Shown here: piece by piece, positions 8,862-20,066 of the stretch
How positions within the stretch are numbered: the stretch's first letter is position 1
How the letters are laid out: each line of letters starts with the position of its first letter
Assembly (NCBI RefSeq): GCF_000472965.1
Contig: NZ_AXAU01000023.1
Coordinates: 1-64,000 of the forward strand
Length of the DNA stretch: 64,000 bases
Reading direction: 5' to 3'
Source: Bradyrhizobium murdochi
GTDB lineage: Bacteria; Pseudomonadota; Alphaproteobacteria; Rhizobiales; Xanthobacteraceae
The notes under the pieces: model-generated
What the model was told of the DNA's origin: nothing
What the model saw: the letters and a program-made list of their open reading frames with translations, nothing else
Database searches by the model: none
Program-made: the position numbers and the translations under genes

Positions 8862-9269
8862 TCAGTTCAGCTCCTTCAGATAGGCGATGATGGCGGCGCG
8901 GGTCTCCGCCTTGGGCTGGCGATAGGCCATGATGGAGCCTGGAATCGTCGCCTGCGGGTTGGCGAGATAGGCGTCAAGGCTGGCTTCGTCCCAGACAAAG
9001 TCGGCCTTGGCGAAGCCGGTGGAATAGCGAAAGCCGTCCGCCTTGCCCGCGGACTTGCCGACGATCCCAAACAGCGACGGTCCCTGGCGGACCGCGTCGG
9101 ACAGGTTCGTGGTGTGGCAGGTCGCACATTGCTGCTTGAACAGCGTCGCGCCGTCCGGCGGCTTTGCTTCGGGTAATGGCATCTGCGCGCCGGCCATGGT
9201 CACGACGAGGAGCGTGGCGCAAAATCCCACCCCGATTACCCGTGTCGTGCGCAGCCTTTTCATATGCAT
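8862..9269 (-). CDS. Class I c-type cytochrome, exported
   Basis: A 135-residue protein with a basic, hydrophobic signal (MKRLRTTRVIGVGFCATLLV). The haem site is C48-A-T-C-H52, with a likely axial Met114 in IPGSIMAY. It resembles small periplasmic cytochrome c proteins of the c552/cycA kind. The start was taken at 9269; a second ATG lies two codons later. It is the first gene of a four-gene cluster and is the probable electron acceptor for the GMC dehydrogenase encoded last. Confidence 0.88.
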   Translation of the reverse strand: MHMKRLRTTRVIGVGFCATLLVVTMAGAQMPLPEAKPPDGATLFKQQCATCHTTNLSDAVRQGPSLFGIVGKSAGKADGFRYSTGFAKADFVWDEASLDAYLANPQATIPGSIMAYRQPKAETRAAIIAYLKELN

Positions 9270-9654
9270 CACCGTTAGCGTGCGCAGACTGTAGGTCGCC
9301 GAAAATAGGCGGTGGTAGTAGCGGGCTGTTTCAGGACAGAACAAAAGCGGCCGCGCTTCAGGCGGGACGGGCCGCCTGACCGCCTACGTTGGTTGGCGTG
9401 GGCGGGAGCATGTGGATCAAAATATTTTTACGGAACTTTTCTGGAGCTGCCGAAGCGCCGCATATGCGGTTGGTCCGTGGCCAAGGATTCGCAAAATGAC
9501 CTCGAAATCCCTACACGATCACCACATCGCGCGGCTTGCATGGCGAGCGCACCGTTCGCGGATAACGACTGATCCGGCGATGAACATGTTCGGGTTGTGA
9601 ACGGTGCCTGAAGAAGCCGAACTGTTTGTCGTCGACAAAACCTTGGAGAAATGG
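9270..9654. other. Intergenic region between divergent cytochrome and secreted-protein genes
   Basis: 385 bp with no convincing gene. It must hold the promoter of the leftward dehydrogenase cassette and that of the rightward secreted-protein gene. The most AT-rich stretch is around 9417-9440 (AAAATATTTTTACGGAAC). Short open frames here lack ribosome sites. No clear operator was seen. Confidence 0.5.
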
Positions 9655-9942
9655 ATGAAGCTAGTGAAAACCTCGGCGATCGCGGTTGCAATCTCGGCTC
9701 TGCTTGCCGGTCCGGTACTGGCGCAAGGCGCCTCATCCGACACCCAGATCCGCGGCGGAGCAAAGGGCACCCAGATGCAGGGCGGCGCGTCGGGCAGCAT
9801 GGACGAAGACGCGCCGGCGGGCGCCGCGGGCCAGAGGGCAGGCACCAAGCCGGGTGCGAAGGGCACCGTCGGAGCGGGCGGTAGTGCAGCGCCGCCCAAG
9901 GCCACGGGCGGAGCGGCGACCCCTCCAGCAAGTAGCCGCTAA
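9655..9942 (+). CDS. Small secreted Gly/Ala/Pro-rich protein of unknown function
   Basis: A 95-residue protein with a clear signal peptide (MKLVKTSAIAVAISALLAG, cleavage probably after VLA). The mature chain is low-complexity: GGAKGTQMQGGASG, KPGAKGTVGAGG and a Pro/Ala/Ser-rich end. The ATG at 9655 has TTGGAGA upstream and was preferred to a GTG at 9604. A strong rho-independent terminator follows, so it is probably monocistronic. No family was recognised. Confidence 0.65.
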   Translation: MKLVKTSAIAVAISALLAGPVLAQGASSDTQIRGGAKGTQMQGGASGSMDEDAPAGAAGQRAGTKPGAKGTVGAGGSAAPPKATGGAATPPASSR

Positions 9943-9988
9943 GTGCCTGGAGGAAACCCGCCTCCTCCGACGGGTTGCTCTCCAACAG

Positions 9989-10020
9989 AACTCCGGCCGT
10001 GCGGCGGCCGGAGTTTTTTT
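9989..10020 (+). terminator. Rho-independent terminator of the small secreted-protein gene
   Basis: A 9-bp stem ACTCCGGCC / GGCCGGAGT with a short loop is followed directly by seven T residues. It lies 47 bp after the stop codon at 9942. Confidence 0.9.
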
Positions 10021-10118
10021 GTGCCTCGACCGGCGATCCGCGAACCGAAAGCTCGGCCCGGCGGCTCTATCTGACGAGAACGCGCTGACGTTCTTTCGCG
10101 CAATTGAAGGGAGCTGTT

Positions 10119-10343
10119 ATGTTCTATCGCAAGAATTTGCCGGGTGGGGAGCGGGCGATGCGGACGATCGGGGGCGTTGTGATGATCGCCTATGGGCTTT
10201 TCGGCATGCCCGGGCTGCTCAGCATGCCCGGCACCACGGCCGGCTACCTGATTGCGGCTACCGGCGCGGTCGCAATCGTGACCGGATTTTTCGGCTTTTG
10301 TCCGATGTGCGCCATGGTCGGCCGCAGGCTTCCCTCATCATGA
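10119..10343 (+). CDS. DUF2892-type small inner-membrane protein
   Basis: A 74-residue protein. It opens with MFYRKNLPGGERAMRTIGG and continues with two hydrophobic helices ending in FFGFCPMCAMVGRR. This matches the YgaP-like DUF2892 membrane module, including its CPxC-like pair of cysteines. The ATG at 10119 has AAGGGAG upstream. Its TGA overlaps the ATG of the following sigma-factor gene (ATGA), so the two proteins are probably made together. Its role is unknown; related modules are often linked to rhodanese or sulfide metabolism. Confidence 0.75.
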   Translation: MFYRKNLPGGERAMRTIGGVVMIAYGLFGMPGLLSMPGTTAGYLIAATGAVAIVTGFFGFCPMCAMVGRRLPSS

Positions 10344-10873
10344 GCACGTTGGCCCGAGCGGGGCGCTGCAGCCCCTCGCTGATCGAGGCCGCCCGCGGCG
10401 GCGACACCGAGGCGCTGGTGTCGCTGATCGCGCTAGCTCAGCCGGATATCCGCCGCTATGCCGCACGCAATTGCCGCGCGGCCGATATCGACGATGCGGT
10501 TCAGGAAACGCTGTTGCTGTTGTACCGGCGGGTCGGCACGTTGCGCGCGGTGACGTCGCTTTCGGCGTGGCTGTTTGCGGTGGCGCGCCGCGCCTGCCTT
10601 CGCTTGCTGCGCCGGGCGATGGGAACACCGGCGGCGCCGGCCGACGACGCGGAGGCGCGCCTGGCGCATCTTGCGACGGAAGACATTCGCATCGATCTTT
10701 CCCGCGCCATCCAGTCGCTGCCCGACCACTATCGCGAGGTGATCCTGCTGCGCGATATCGAGGAATTGTCGATCGACGAGATCGCTGGTGTTCTTGGGCT
10801 GACACGCGAAAGCGTCAAAGCGCGCATCCACCGCGCGCGATTGATGATCCGGGAATATCTGATCCGCGATTGA
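10340..10873 (+). CDS. ECF-type RNA polymerase sigma factor
   Basis: A 177-residue sigma-70 family protein with only regions 2 and 4. Region 2 includes DIDDAVQETLLLLYRRV and LSAWLFAVARRACLRLLRR. Region 4 has LPDHYREVILLRDIEELS followed by the helix-turn-helix DEIAGVLGLTRESVKARIHR. It directs polymerase to alternative promoters. The gene overlaps the DUF2892 gene by 4 bp. No anti-sigma gene was seen beside it, which is unusual for ECF factors; the membrane DUF2892 protein is the only candidate partner. Its target promoter is not known. Confidence 0.88.
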   Translation: MSTLARAGRCSPSLIEAARGGDTEALVSLIALAQPDIRRYAARNCRAADIDDAVQETLLLLYRRVGTLRAVTSLSAWLFAVARRACLRLLRRAMGTPAAPADDAEARLAHLATEDIRIDLSRAIQSLPDHYREVILLRDIEELSIDEIAGVLGLTRESVKARIHRARLMIREYLIRD

Positions 10874-10891
10874 GACGTCGTGATCGGCGGT

Positions 10892-11308
10892 TCAATCGTC
10901 AAAGCGCGCGGTGCGCTTCGCCTTGACGTCGCTGCGCCGCTTCTTGCCTTCCAGCCGCCGCTGCTTCGAGCCGAAGGTCGGCTTGGTCGGCCGGCGCGGC
11001 GTCGGGCGGATCAGGGCCTCGCGCAACAATTCGAGCAGGCGATCGATGGCGTCGGCCCGGTTGCGCTCCTGGGTACGGAAGCGCTGGGCGTGGATCACGA
11101 TGACGCCCTCCTTGGTCATGCGCTGGCCGGCGAGCCGCACCAGCCGTGCGGCCGCATCCTCCGGCAGCGTGATCTTGCGTGTGTCGAAACGGAGCTGCGC
11201 TGCGGTCGCGAGCTTGTTGACATTCTGGCCGCCCGGGCCGGAGGCGCGGACGAAGCCGATCTCGATGTCGTTTTCGTCAATCGTGAGGTCGCGGGAAACC
11301 CGCAGCAT
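10892..11308 (-). CDS. arfB: Alternative ribosome-rescue factor / peptidyl-tRNA hydrolase ArfB
   Basis: A 138-residue protein homologous to release-factor domain 3. GPGGQNVNKLATAAQLRFD contains the catalytic GGQ. The C-terminal tail is strongly basic (SKQRRLEGKKRRSDVKAKR), the part that enters the mRNA channel of stalled ribosomes. The start at 11308 (MLRVSRDLTIDEN) matches the family N-terminus. Upstream in-frame sequence runs into a repeat element and is not coding. The gene converges on the sigma-factor gene. Confidence 0.9.
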   Translation of the reverse strand: MLRVSRDLTIDENDIEIGFVRASGPGGQNVNKLATAAQLRFDTRKITLPEDAAARLVRLAGQRMTKEGVIVIHAQRFRTQERNRADAIDRLLELLREALIRPTPRRPTKPTFGSKQRRLEGKKRRSDVKAKRTARFDD

Positions 11309-11386
11309 GGCGTTCACCGGAGCGTAGGAAGAATCGCCGAGCACCATAGCGGCTTTGCGTTGAGGTTGCTCTGCCGTGCTTTCTCC

Positions 11387-11494
11387 GTTCCCTCTCCCCT
11401 TGCGGGAGAGGGTTAGGGAGAGGGGTAGCGGCAACGGCAGTGCTTGTGGCTTACCCCTCTCCCCAGCCCTCCCCCGCAAGGGGGGAGGGAGCAC
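11387..11494. repeat. Stem-loop repeat, family B copy 2
   Basis: This non-coding element between arfB and the M16 peptidase genes carries CCCTCTCCCCTTGCGGGAG and CTCCCCCGCAAGGGGGGAG, each able to fold on itself. The two halves also pair with each other. It is the same family as 2983-3090. Confidence 0.8.
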
Positions 11495-11536
11495 AGGGTG
11501 CCATGGGGCACCACTTCCTCGACTCAAGTGGGAAGT

Positions 11537-12907
11537 CTAGTTCGCCTTCGGCGGCGCCGCGGCGGGCTGCACGGCGGCCTGCGGGGCGCGGCCGACGATC
11601 ACGGTGAGCAGGCCCTGGCCCCACAGCTTCTGCGCCGCCTTTTTGGCGTCGTCCAGCGTGACGGCGTCGACGAGCGCATTGCGCTTCTCGATGTAGTCGA
11701 TCGGCAGCTTGTCGAGTTGGTATTGCAGCAGTGCCTGCGCCAGCTTCGAAGAGGTGTCGAGCGCGAGCATCTGCGAGCCCTTGAGGTACGACTTGGCCTC
11801 GTCCAGTTCCTTTTGGGTCGGGCCCTCCTCAGCGATGCGGCGGATTTCCCTTTCGATCGCGTCCACCGTCTCGCCTGCGCGGTCGGCACGGGTGCCGGTA
11901 TTGCCGATGAACAGTGCGGAGCGATCCATCCAGAGCAGGGATTGATAAACGGAATAGGCGAGACCGCGCTTTTCGCGCACCTCCCTGTAGAGCCGCGATG
12001 ACAACCCGCCTCCGCCGAGGATGTGGTTCACCACATAGGCGGCCATGAAATTCGGATCGTGGCGGCGAATGCCGGGGCCGCCGAACGTCACCACGGTCTG
12101 CGGCACGTCGAGCGGCACGAACGCGCGCTGCGGCGGCTTGGTCGCCTCGACCTCGGCGATCGGCGTGAGGCTGGCCTTGGCCGGCAGTCCGCCAAACGTC
12201 TTGTCCAGGAGCTTGCCGAGCGTGTCGGCATCGACGTCGCCAACCACGGCGATCCGCAAGTTATCCTTTGCAATCACGCGGCGGACGTAGTCCTTCATGT
12301 CGACGACATCGATTTTCGGCACGCTGTCGAGCGTGCCGTTGGCCTGTCGGCCGTAGGGATGATCGCCAAAGGCGACTTCCAGGAATTTACGGCTCGCCAG
12401 CGAGGTCGGGCTGGTGGTGTCGCGGCGCAGCCCGGAGAGCACCTGCGCGCGAATGCGCTCGACGTCGACGGCGTCGAAATGCGGCGAGGTCAGCGCCAGA
12501 TGGAGCAGGCCGAAAGCCTCGTCCTTATTGTCCTTGAGCATTCGAAGCGAGCCGCGGAAATAATCCCGGGTCGACGAAAAGCTCAGCTCGATGGCACGGC
12601 GCTCGAGGCGCTCGTGGAAGGTTTTGGAATCGAGATCGCCGGAGCCTTCATCGAGCAGGCTGGCGACCATGTTGCCGACGCCGGACTTGCCGGCCGGATC
12701 CTGGGCGGCGCCGCCGGCGAAGGCATATTCCATCGCAATGAGAGGCACGGTGGCATCCTGCACGAACCAGGCCTCGATGCCGCCAGGCGAGACCAGCCGC
12801 TGGATCTTGGCTGCGGCGTGCGACGGGCTCGCCGCCAGCGACAGCAGTACGGCGCCAGCGATCAGGGCGGATGCGAGGCGTTGCGCGGGAATCGAAAAAC
12901 GGATCAC
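11537..12907 (-). CDS. M16 family peptidase-like subunit without the zinc motif
   Basis: A 456-residue exported protein starting at a GTG that overlaps the stop of the preceding gene (GTGA). It has a signal sequence ending SPSHAAA. The M16 N-domain is present (YAFAGGAAQDPAGKSGVGN), but the HxxEH motif is missing: the corresponding segment reads GVGNMVASLLDEG. The C-terminal motif GGGGLSSRLYREVREKRGLA, which contacts substrate, is kept. It is therefore probably the non-catalytic partner of the active M16 peptidase encoded just upstream, as in alpha/beta processing-peptidase pairs. Confidence 0.88.
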   Translation of the reverse strand: MIRFSIPAQRLASALIAGAVLLSLAASPSHAAAKIQRLVSPGGIEAWFVQDATVPLIAMEYAFAGGAAQDPAGKSGVGNMVASLLDEGSGDLDSKTFHERLERRAIELSFSSTRDYFRGSLRMLKDNKDEAFGLLHLALTSPHFDAVDVERIRAQVLSGLRRDTTSPTSLASRKFLEVAFGDHPYGRQANGTLDSVPKIDVVDMKDYVRRVIAKDNLRIAVVGDVDADTLGKLLDKTFGGLPAKASLTPIAEVEATKPPQRAFVPLDVPQTVVTFGGPGIRRHDPNFMAAYVVNHILGGGGLSSRLYREVREKRGLAYSVYQSLLWMDRSALFIGNTGTRADRAGETVDAIEREIRRIAEEGPTQKELDEAKSYLKGSQMLALDTSSKLAQALLQYQLDKLPIDYIEKRNALVDAVTLDDAKKAAQKLWGQGLLTVIVGRAPQAAVQPAAAPPKAN

Positions 12908-14295
12908 GAGCGCTTCTCCTCGCGTTTTTGCGCGGTATCCTTGATCAGATAGCCAGTCACCGAGCGTTTCTTGTCGAGCCATTTCTGCGCGGCGTCACGG
13001 ACCTGCTCGGCGGTGACGGCGCGAATCCGGTCCGGCCAGCTCCTGATATCATCGATAGAAAGTCCCGTGGTCAGTGCGCCGCCATACCAGCGCGCCAGCG
13101 TGGCCTGGTTGTCCTGGGCGTAGATCGCTTCCGCAATCAACTGGGTCTTGACCCGCTCGAGATCCTCGGCGCGGGCCGGGTTCTGGATGACCTCCGCGAT
13201 CACGCCGTCGATCACCTGCTCGATCTGCGAAAATTCCACGCCGGGCTTCGGCGAAACCGAGATCGAGAATTGCGAGGGATCCAGCGCGGTGCCCTGGTAA
13301 CCGGCACCGGCGCTGATCGCGAGCTGGCGGTCGATTACCAGTGCGCGATAAAGATATGAGTTGGAGCCGCCGCCCATCAGTTGCGCGAGCACGTCGAGCG
13401 CCGGGCTTTCGCCGGCCGCAGCGGTCGTGGAAGAGGGGACGAGATAATAGCGCCGCAGGCTGGTCTGTTCGACGCGCGGGTCCGACAGCGTCACCGTGCG
13501 CGGTGCCGCCGGCACCGGCTCCTGCGGGCGGATTCGTTGCGCGGCAATGGCCGGCTGCGCCGGGATGCCGCCATACGCCTTCTCGACCATCGCTCGGACT
13601 TCCTTGGCATCGACGTCGCCCGCGATCACCAGAATGGCGTTGTTCGGTGCGTAGAAGCGCTTGTAGAACGCCAGCACATCCTCGCGGTCGAGCTTCTCGA
13701 TCTCCTGGCGCCAGCCGATCACCGGGCGGCCATAGGGATGGTTGAGATACAGCGCCGCCATGATCTGCTCGGTGAGCCGGGCGTCCGGATTGTTGGCGAC
13801 CCGCATGTTGAATTCCTCGAGCACGACATCGCGCTCGGGAAGCACGTTCTCATCCTTGAGGATGAGGCCGGTCATGCGGTCGGCCTCGAATTCCATCATT
13901 TTCGCCAACTGCTCGCGCGGCACGCGCTGGAAATAGCCGGTGTAATCGAGCGAGGTGAAGGCGTTCTCGTTGCCGCCGATCCGCAGCACGGTCTGCGAAA
14001 ATTCGCCGGCGGGATGTTTCGCGGTCCCCTTGAACATCAGATGTTCGAGGAAGTGCGCCAGTCCGGATTTGCCTGGCGTCTCGTCGGCGGAGCCGACCTT
14101 GTACCAGATCATCTGCGTGACGACGGGCGTGCGGTGATCCGGGATCACCACGACTTGCAGGCCGTTGTCGAGGGTGAAGCTGGCTGGACGTTCCGACGTG
14201 ACCGTGGTCTGGGCGAGTGCGCTGCCGGCGAAGAAAGCAAACGTCGAGATGAGGGCTATAGCGAGAGAAACGGCAAGACGGTGTGAGAACATCAT
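12904..14295 (-). CDS. M16 family zinc peptidase, catalytic subunit
   Basis: A 463-residue protein with a signal peptide (LAVSLAIALISTFAFF, ending SALAQ). The inverted zinc motif HFLEH lies in SGLAHFLEHLMFKGTAKHP, with the downstream Glu in ERDVVLEEFNMR. It belongs to the pitrilysin/processing-peptidase family and probably degrades peptides in the periplasm together with the inactive partner encoded next. The order lspA, DUF3035-like gene, M16, M16 is conserved in many alphaproteobacteria. The first two codons are both ATG, so the start could be one codon later. Confidence 0.92.
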   Translation of the reverse strand: MMFSHRLAVSLAIALISTFAFFAGSALAQTTVTSERPASFTLDNGLQVVVIPDHRTPVVTQMIWYKVGSADETPGKSGLAHFLEHLMFKGTAKHPAGEFSQTVLRIGGNENAFTSLDYTGYFQRVPREQLAKMMEFEADRMTGLILKDENVLPERDVVLEEFNMRVANNPDARLTEQIMAALYLNHPYGRPVIGWRQEIEKLDREDVLAFYKRFYAPNNAILVIAGDVDAKEVRAMVEKAYGGIPAQPAIAAQRIRPQEPVPAAPRTVTLSDPRVEQTSLRRYYLVPSSTTAAAGESPALDVLAQLMGGGSNSYLYRALVIDRQLAISAGAGYQGTALDPSQFSISVSPKPGVEFSQIEQVIDGVIAEVIQNPARAEDLERVKTQLIAEAIYAQDNQATLARWYGGALTTGLSIDDIRSWPDRIRAVTAEQVRDAAQKWLDKKRSVTGYLIKDTAQKREEKRS

Positions 14296-14457
14296 GACCT
14301 ATCTGGCGCTAAAATTCGCAAAGCTGGTTACCGGCCCTGCGAAACGAATCCGCGCAAATGTTAGAAGTAACCCGACAAAACCGCTCGGGATCAAAGCCGC
14401 GGCATCGTACACCGCGCCGGTTCCGGCCATCGTCACGATGGCGAGAGATCGGCTTAA

Positions 14458-15144
14458 CTATTCGCCATATTTGCCGGCGGCCGGATTATATTCCTTGTTC
14501 AGCGATTCCTTTGGTCCCGTGCCGTAAGCATAATTTGATGACGGCGTCTGGTAGCCGGGCGGAGGCTGGGTCAGCGATTCCCGCGTCGGCTCACCCTTGA
14601 ACGGCGCCGTCTCTGTCTTGCTGCCGCCGAACAGGCCGCTGAAGCCGCCATTATAGCCGAGCTGCGACGGGCTCAGGATCGGGTTGTAGTTCGTGGTGCC
14701 GGGCTGCACCGGATCGTTGTCCTTGCGGGAGGGTGCCCCGGTCTTGCCCACCGCCAGTTCGGCCGGCGTCAGGATGCGGGACGCTTCACGCGGGTCCTTG
14801 TTCTCTTTCTTGCGTGCCGCAATCGCCGCCTTGCGGCGCTGCTCGTCGGGATCCTTTGGCCAGTTCGGCGCCTTCGCGTCGGCCGCGGCCGCAGCCGGCG
14901 GCGGCAAATCGAGCTTGGGTGGAACGACCAGCGGGGAACGCTCGCGGTATTCGATGCCGCGATTTTCCATGTTGGTGCCGCCGAGGCCGCGCATGATGCC
15001 TTCGATGATTTTTTCCTCGAAGGTCTTGTCGTCTTCGTCCTCGTCGTCAGCCGCGTGGACGGGGCCAGCGGCCATCACGAGACCTATGCCGAGGGCGATG
15101 GCGGCGAACCGCAGCGCCCGGGTCAGCGAGCTGGTCTGCATCAT
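14458..15144 (-). CDS. DUF3035-like exported protein, Pro-rich
   Basis: The protein starts with a likely signal (MMQTSSLTRALRFAAIALG, ending GPVHAA), then an acidic patch DDEDEDDKTFEEK. The segment YRERSPLVVPPKLDLPPP resembles the signature of DUF3035 proteins, which in alphaproteobacteria lie between lspA and the M16 peptidase genes, as here. The C-terminus is rich in Gly, Tyr, Asn and Pro (PPGYQTPSSNYAYGTG). In-frame starts at 15174 (ATG) and 15192 (GTG) are possible, but the signal peptide would then be internal. Function is unknown; an envelope role is inferred. Confidence 0.7.
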   Translation of the reverse strand: MMQTSSLTRALRFAAIALGIGLVMAAGPVHAADDEDEDDKTFEEKIIEGIMRGLGGTNMENRGIEYRERSPLVVPPKLDLPPPAAAAADAKAPNWPKDPDEQRRKAAIAARKKENKDPREASRILTPAELAVGKTGAPSRKDNDPVQPGTTNYNPILSPSQLGYNGGFSGLFGGSKTETAPFKGEPTRESLTQPPPGYQTPSSNYAYGTGPKESLNKEYNPAAGKYGE

Positions 15145-15266
15145 CCAGAAGAAGCGGGGCTCGGTCTCGCGCATCGCGCTGTTCCCATTCACAATTTCTG
15201 CAACACGCGGGGGCCGTGCTTAAGGGGCCTAACGGCTCCAGACCGCAGGGGTCGTATCGGCCGGGA

Positions 15267-15785
15267 TCAGGGCGCTTTTGCGGCGGGTACCCCCAGGAAC
15301 GAGTCATACAATAGGCCCGCTATCCCGGCAACAATGGCCACATCCGCAAGGTTAAACACGTACCAATTGAAGGTTTTTCCCCCGATCTCGATGTGGAACA
15401 GGGCGAAATCGACCACCGCGCCGTGCACGAATCGGTCGATGCCGTTGCCGACCGCGCCGCCGATGATCAGGCCCAGTGCCAGCGTCGCCAGAAGCGTGCT
15501 GGAGCGTGCCATCCAGATCCCCAGCACGATCACCGCAATCGCCTTGATCGCCATCAGCGCGAGCTGGGCGAACTGATTATCGCTCTGGAACCAGCCAAAG
15601 CTGATCCCGACGTTCCAGGCCAGCACAAGGTCGAAGAACGGCGTGACCCTGACCGCGCCGCGATTGGCGAGGTCAAACACGTAGAGCAGCCAAAGCTTCG
15701 AGGCCTGGTCGATCACCAGCGTCGCGACCGCGGCAACCGCGCCGGCGCGAAGGTGAGGGGTCACGAAGCGCTCTTTGCCGGACAC
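15267..15785 (-). CDS. lspA: Lipoprotein signal peptidase (signal peptidase II)
   Basis: A 172-residue, four-helix membrane aspartic protease that removes signal peptides from diacylglyceryl-modified prolipoproteins. Catalytic motifs are visible as GGAVGNGIDR and VVDF, and FNLADVAIVAG, with one catalytic Asp each in VVDF and NLAD. The start ATG lies one base after the ileS stop, so ileS and lspA form an operon. It works downstream of Lgt, whose gene is also in this window. Confidence 0.95.
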   Translation of the reverse strand: MSGKERFVTPHLRAGAVAAVATLVIDQASKLWLLYVFDLANRGAVRVTPFFDLVLAWNVGISFGWFQSDNQFAQLALMAIKAIAVIVLGIWMARSSTLLATLALGLIIGGAVGNGIDRFVHGAVVDFALFHIEIGGKTFNWYVFNLADVAIVAGIAGLLYDSFLGVPAAKAP

Positions 15786-19316
<3,531 letters not shown>

Positions 19317-19511
19317 GAATGCTCTGGTTGGCTCGAAGACGGCGCTGAAAAGCGGATATCGCGGGGTGAACAGGGAAATCCCGGTCTTGCGCCGAGCCAA
19401 AGCTCAGGCGGAAGCCGGGCCGCTAATGCTGATGGTGCGCCGCGCAAACATGGGCTTTCCATAGCAGCCAACCGCGGAAATCGCAAAGGGGCGGCGGCAT
19501 GCAGGACAGGT

Positions 19512-20066
19512 TTACCCCGGACGCGGCCGGGCAGGGTTGCCGGCCGCGGTCTGGCCCGCTGCGACATCGCGCGTGACCACGCTGCCGGCGCCGATTACGG
19601 CGCCGTCACCGATCGTGACACCGGGCAGGATGATGGCGCCACCGCCGATCCAGACGTCGCTGCCGATCCGCACCCGGCGGCCGAATTCGAGGCCGGTTCG
19701 CCGCGTCTCGGGGTCGCGCGGGTGATCGGCGGCGTAGATTTGCGTCGCGGGTCCAATCTGGGTGCGGTCGCCGATCGTGACTTCGACCACGTCGAGGATG
19801 ACGCAGTTGAAGTTGAGAAACACTTCGTCGCCGAGCCGGATATTGTAGCCATAGTCGCAAAAGAACGGCGGACGGATCACAGCGCCGGTGCCGACACGGC
19901 CGAAATGGGCCGATAGCAGCGCATGCCGCTCGGACACAGGCGCAGCCAGCGCCGCATTGTAGCGCGCGAGCCAGGCCTTGTTGGCGGCGGCATCCGCCTG
20001 CAGTTCGGTGTCACCGGGGCGATAGAGCTCGCCGGCCAGCATCTTTTCTTTTTCGGTCTTGCTCAA
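19512..20066 (-). CDS. Sugar O-acetyltransferase (maltose/galactoside acetyltransferase type)
   Basis: A 184-residue left-handed beta-helix acyltransferase. The N-terminal Maa-type cap is MLAGELYRPGDTELQADAAA. Hexapeptide repeats run from NIRLGDEVFLNFNCVILD to VTIGDGAVIGAGSVVTRDV, with the catalytic His in AADHPRDP. It transfers acetyl from acetyl-CoA to a sugar or related acceptor; the substrate is uncertain (Maa, LacA and NodL are all in this group). Its start overlaps the end of ribF by 4 bp. Confidence 0.85.
   Translation of the reverse strand: MSKTEKEKMLAGELYRPGDTELQADAAANKAWLARYNAALAAPVSERHALLSAHFGRVGTGAVIRPPFFCDYGYNIRLGDEVFLNFNCVILDVVEVTIGDRTQIGPATQIYAADHPRDPETRRTGLEFGRRVRIGSDVWIGGGAIILPGVTIGDGAVIGAGSVVTRDVAAGQTAAGNPARPRPG

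Noticed and set aside
9431..9455. GGAAC in the gap before the secreted-protein gene as an EcfG (general stress sigma) promoter
   Set aside because: No CGTT follows at 16-17 bp, so the two-part consensus is not met.
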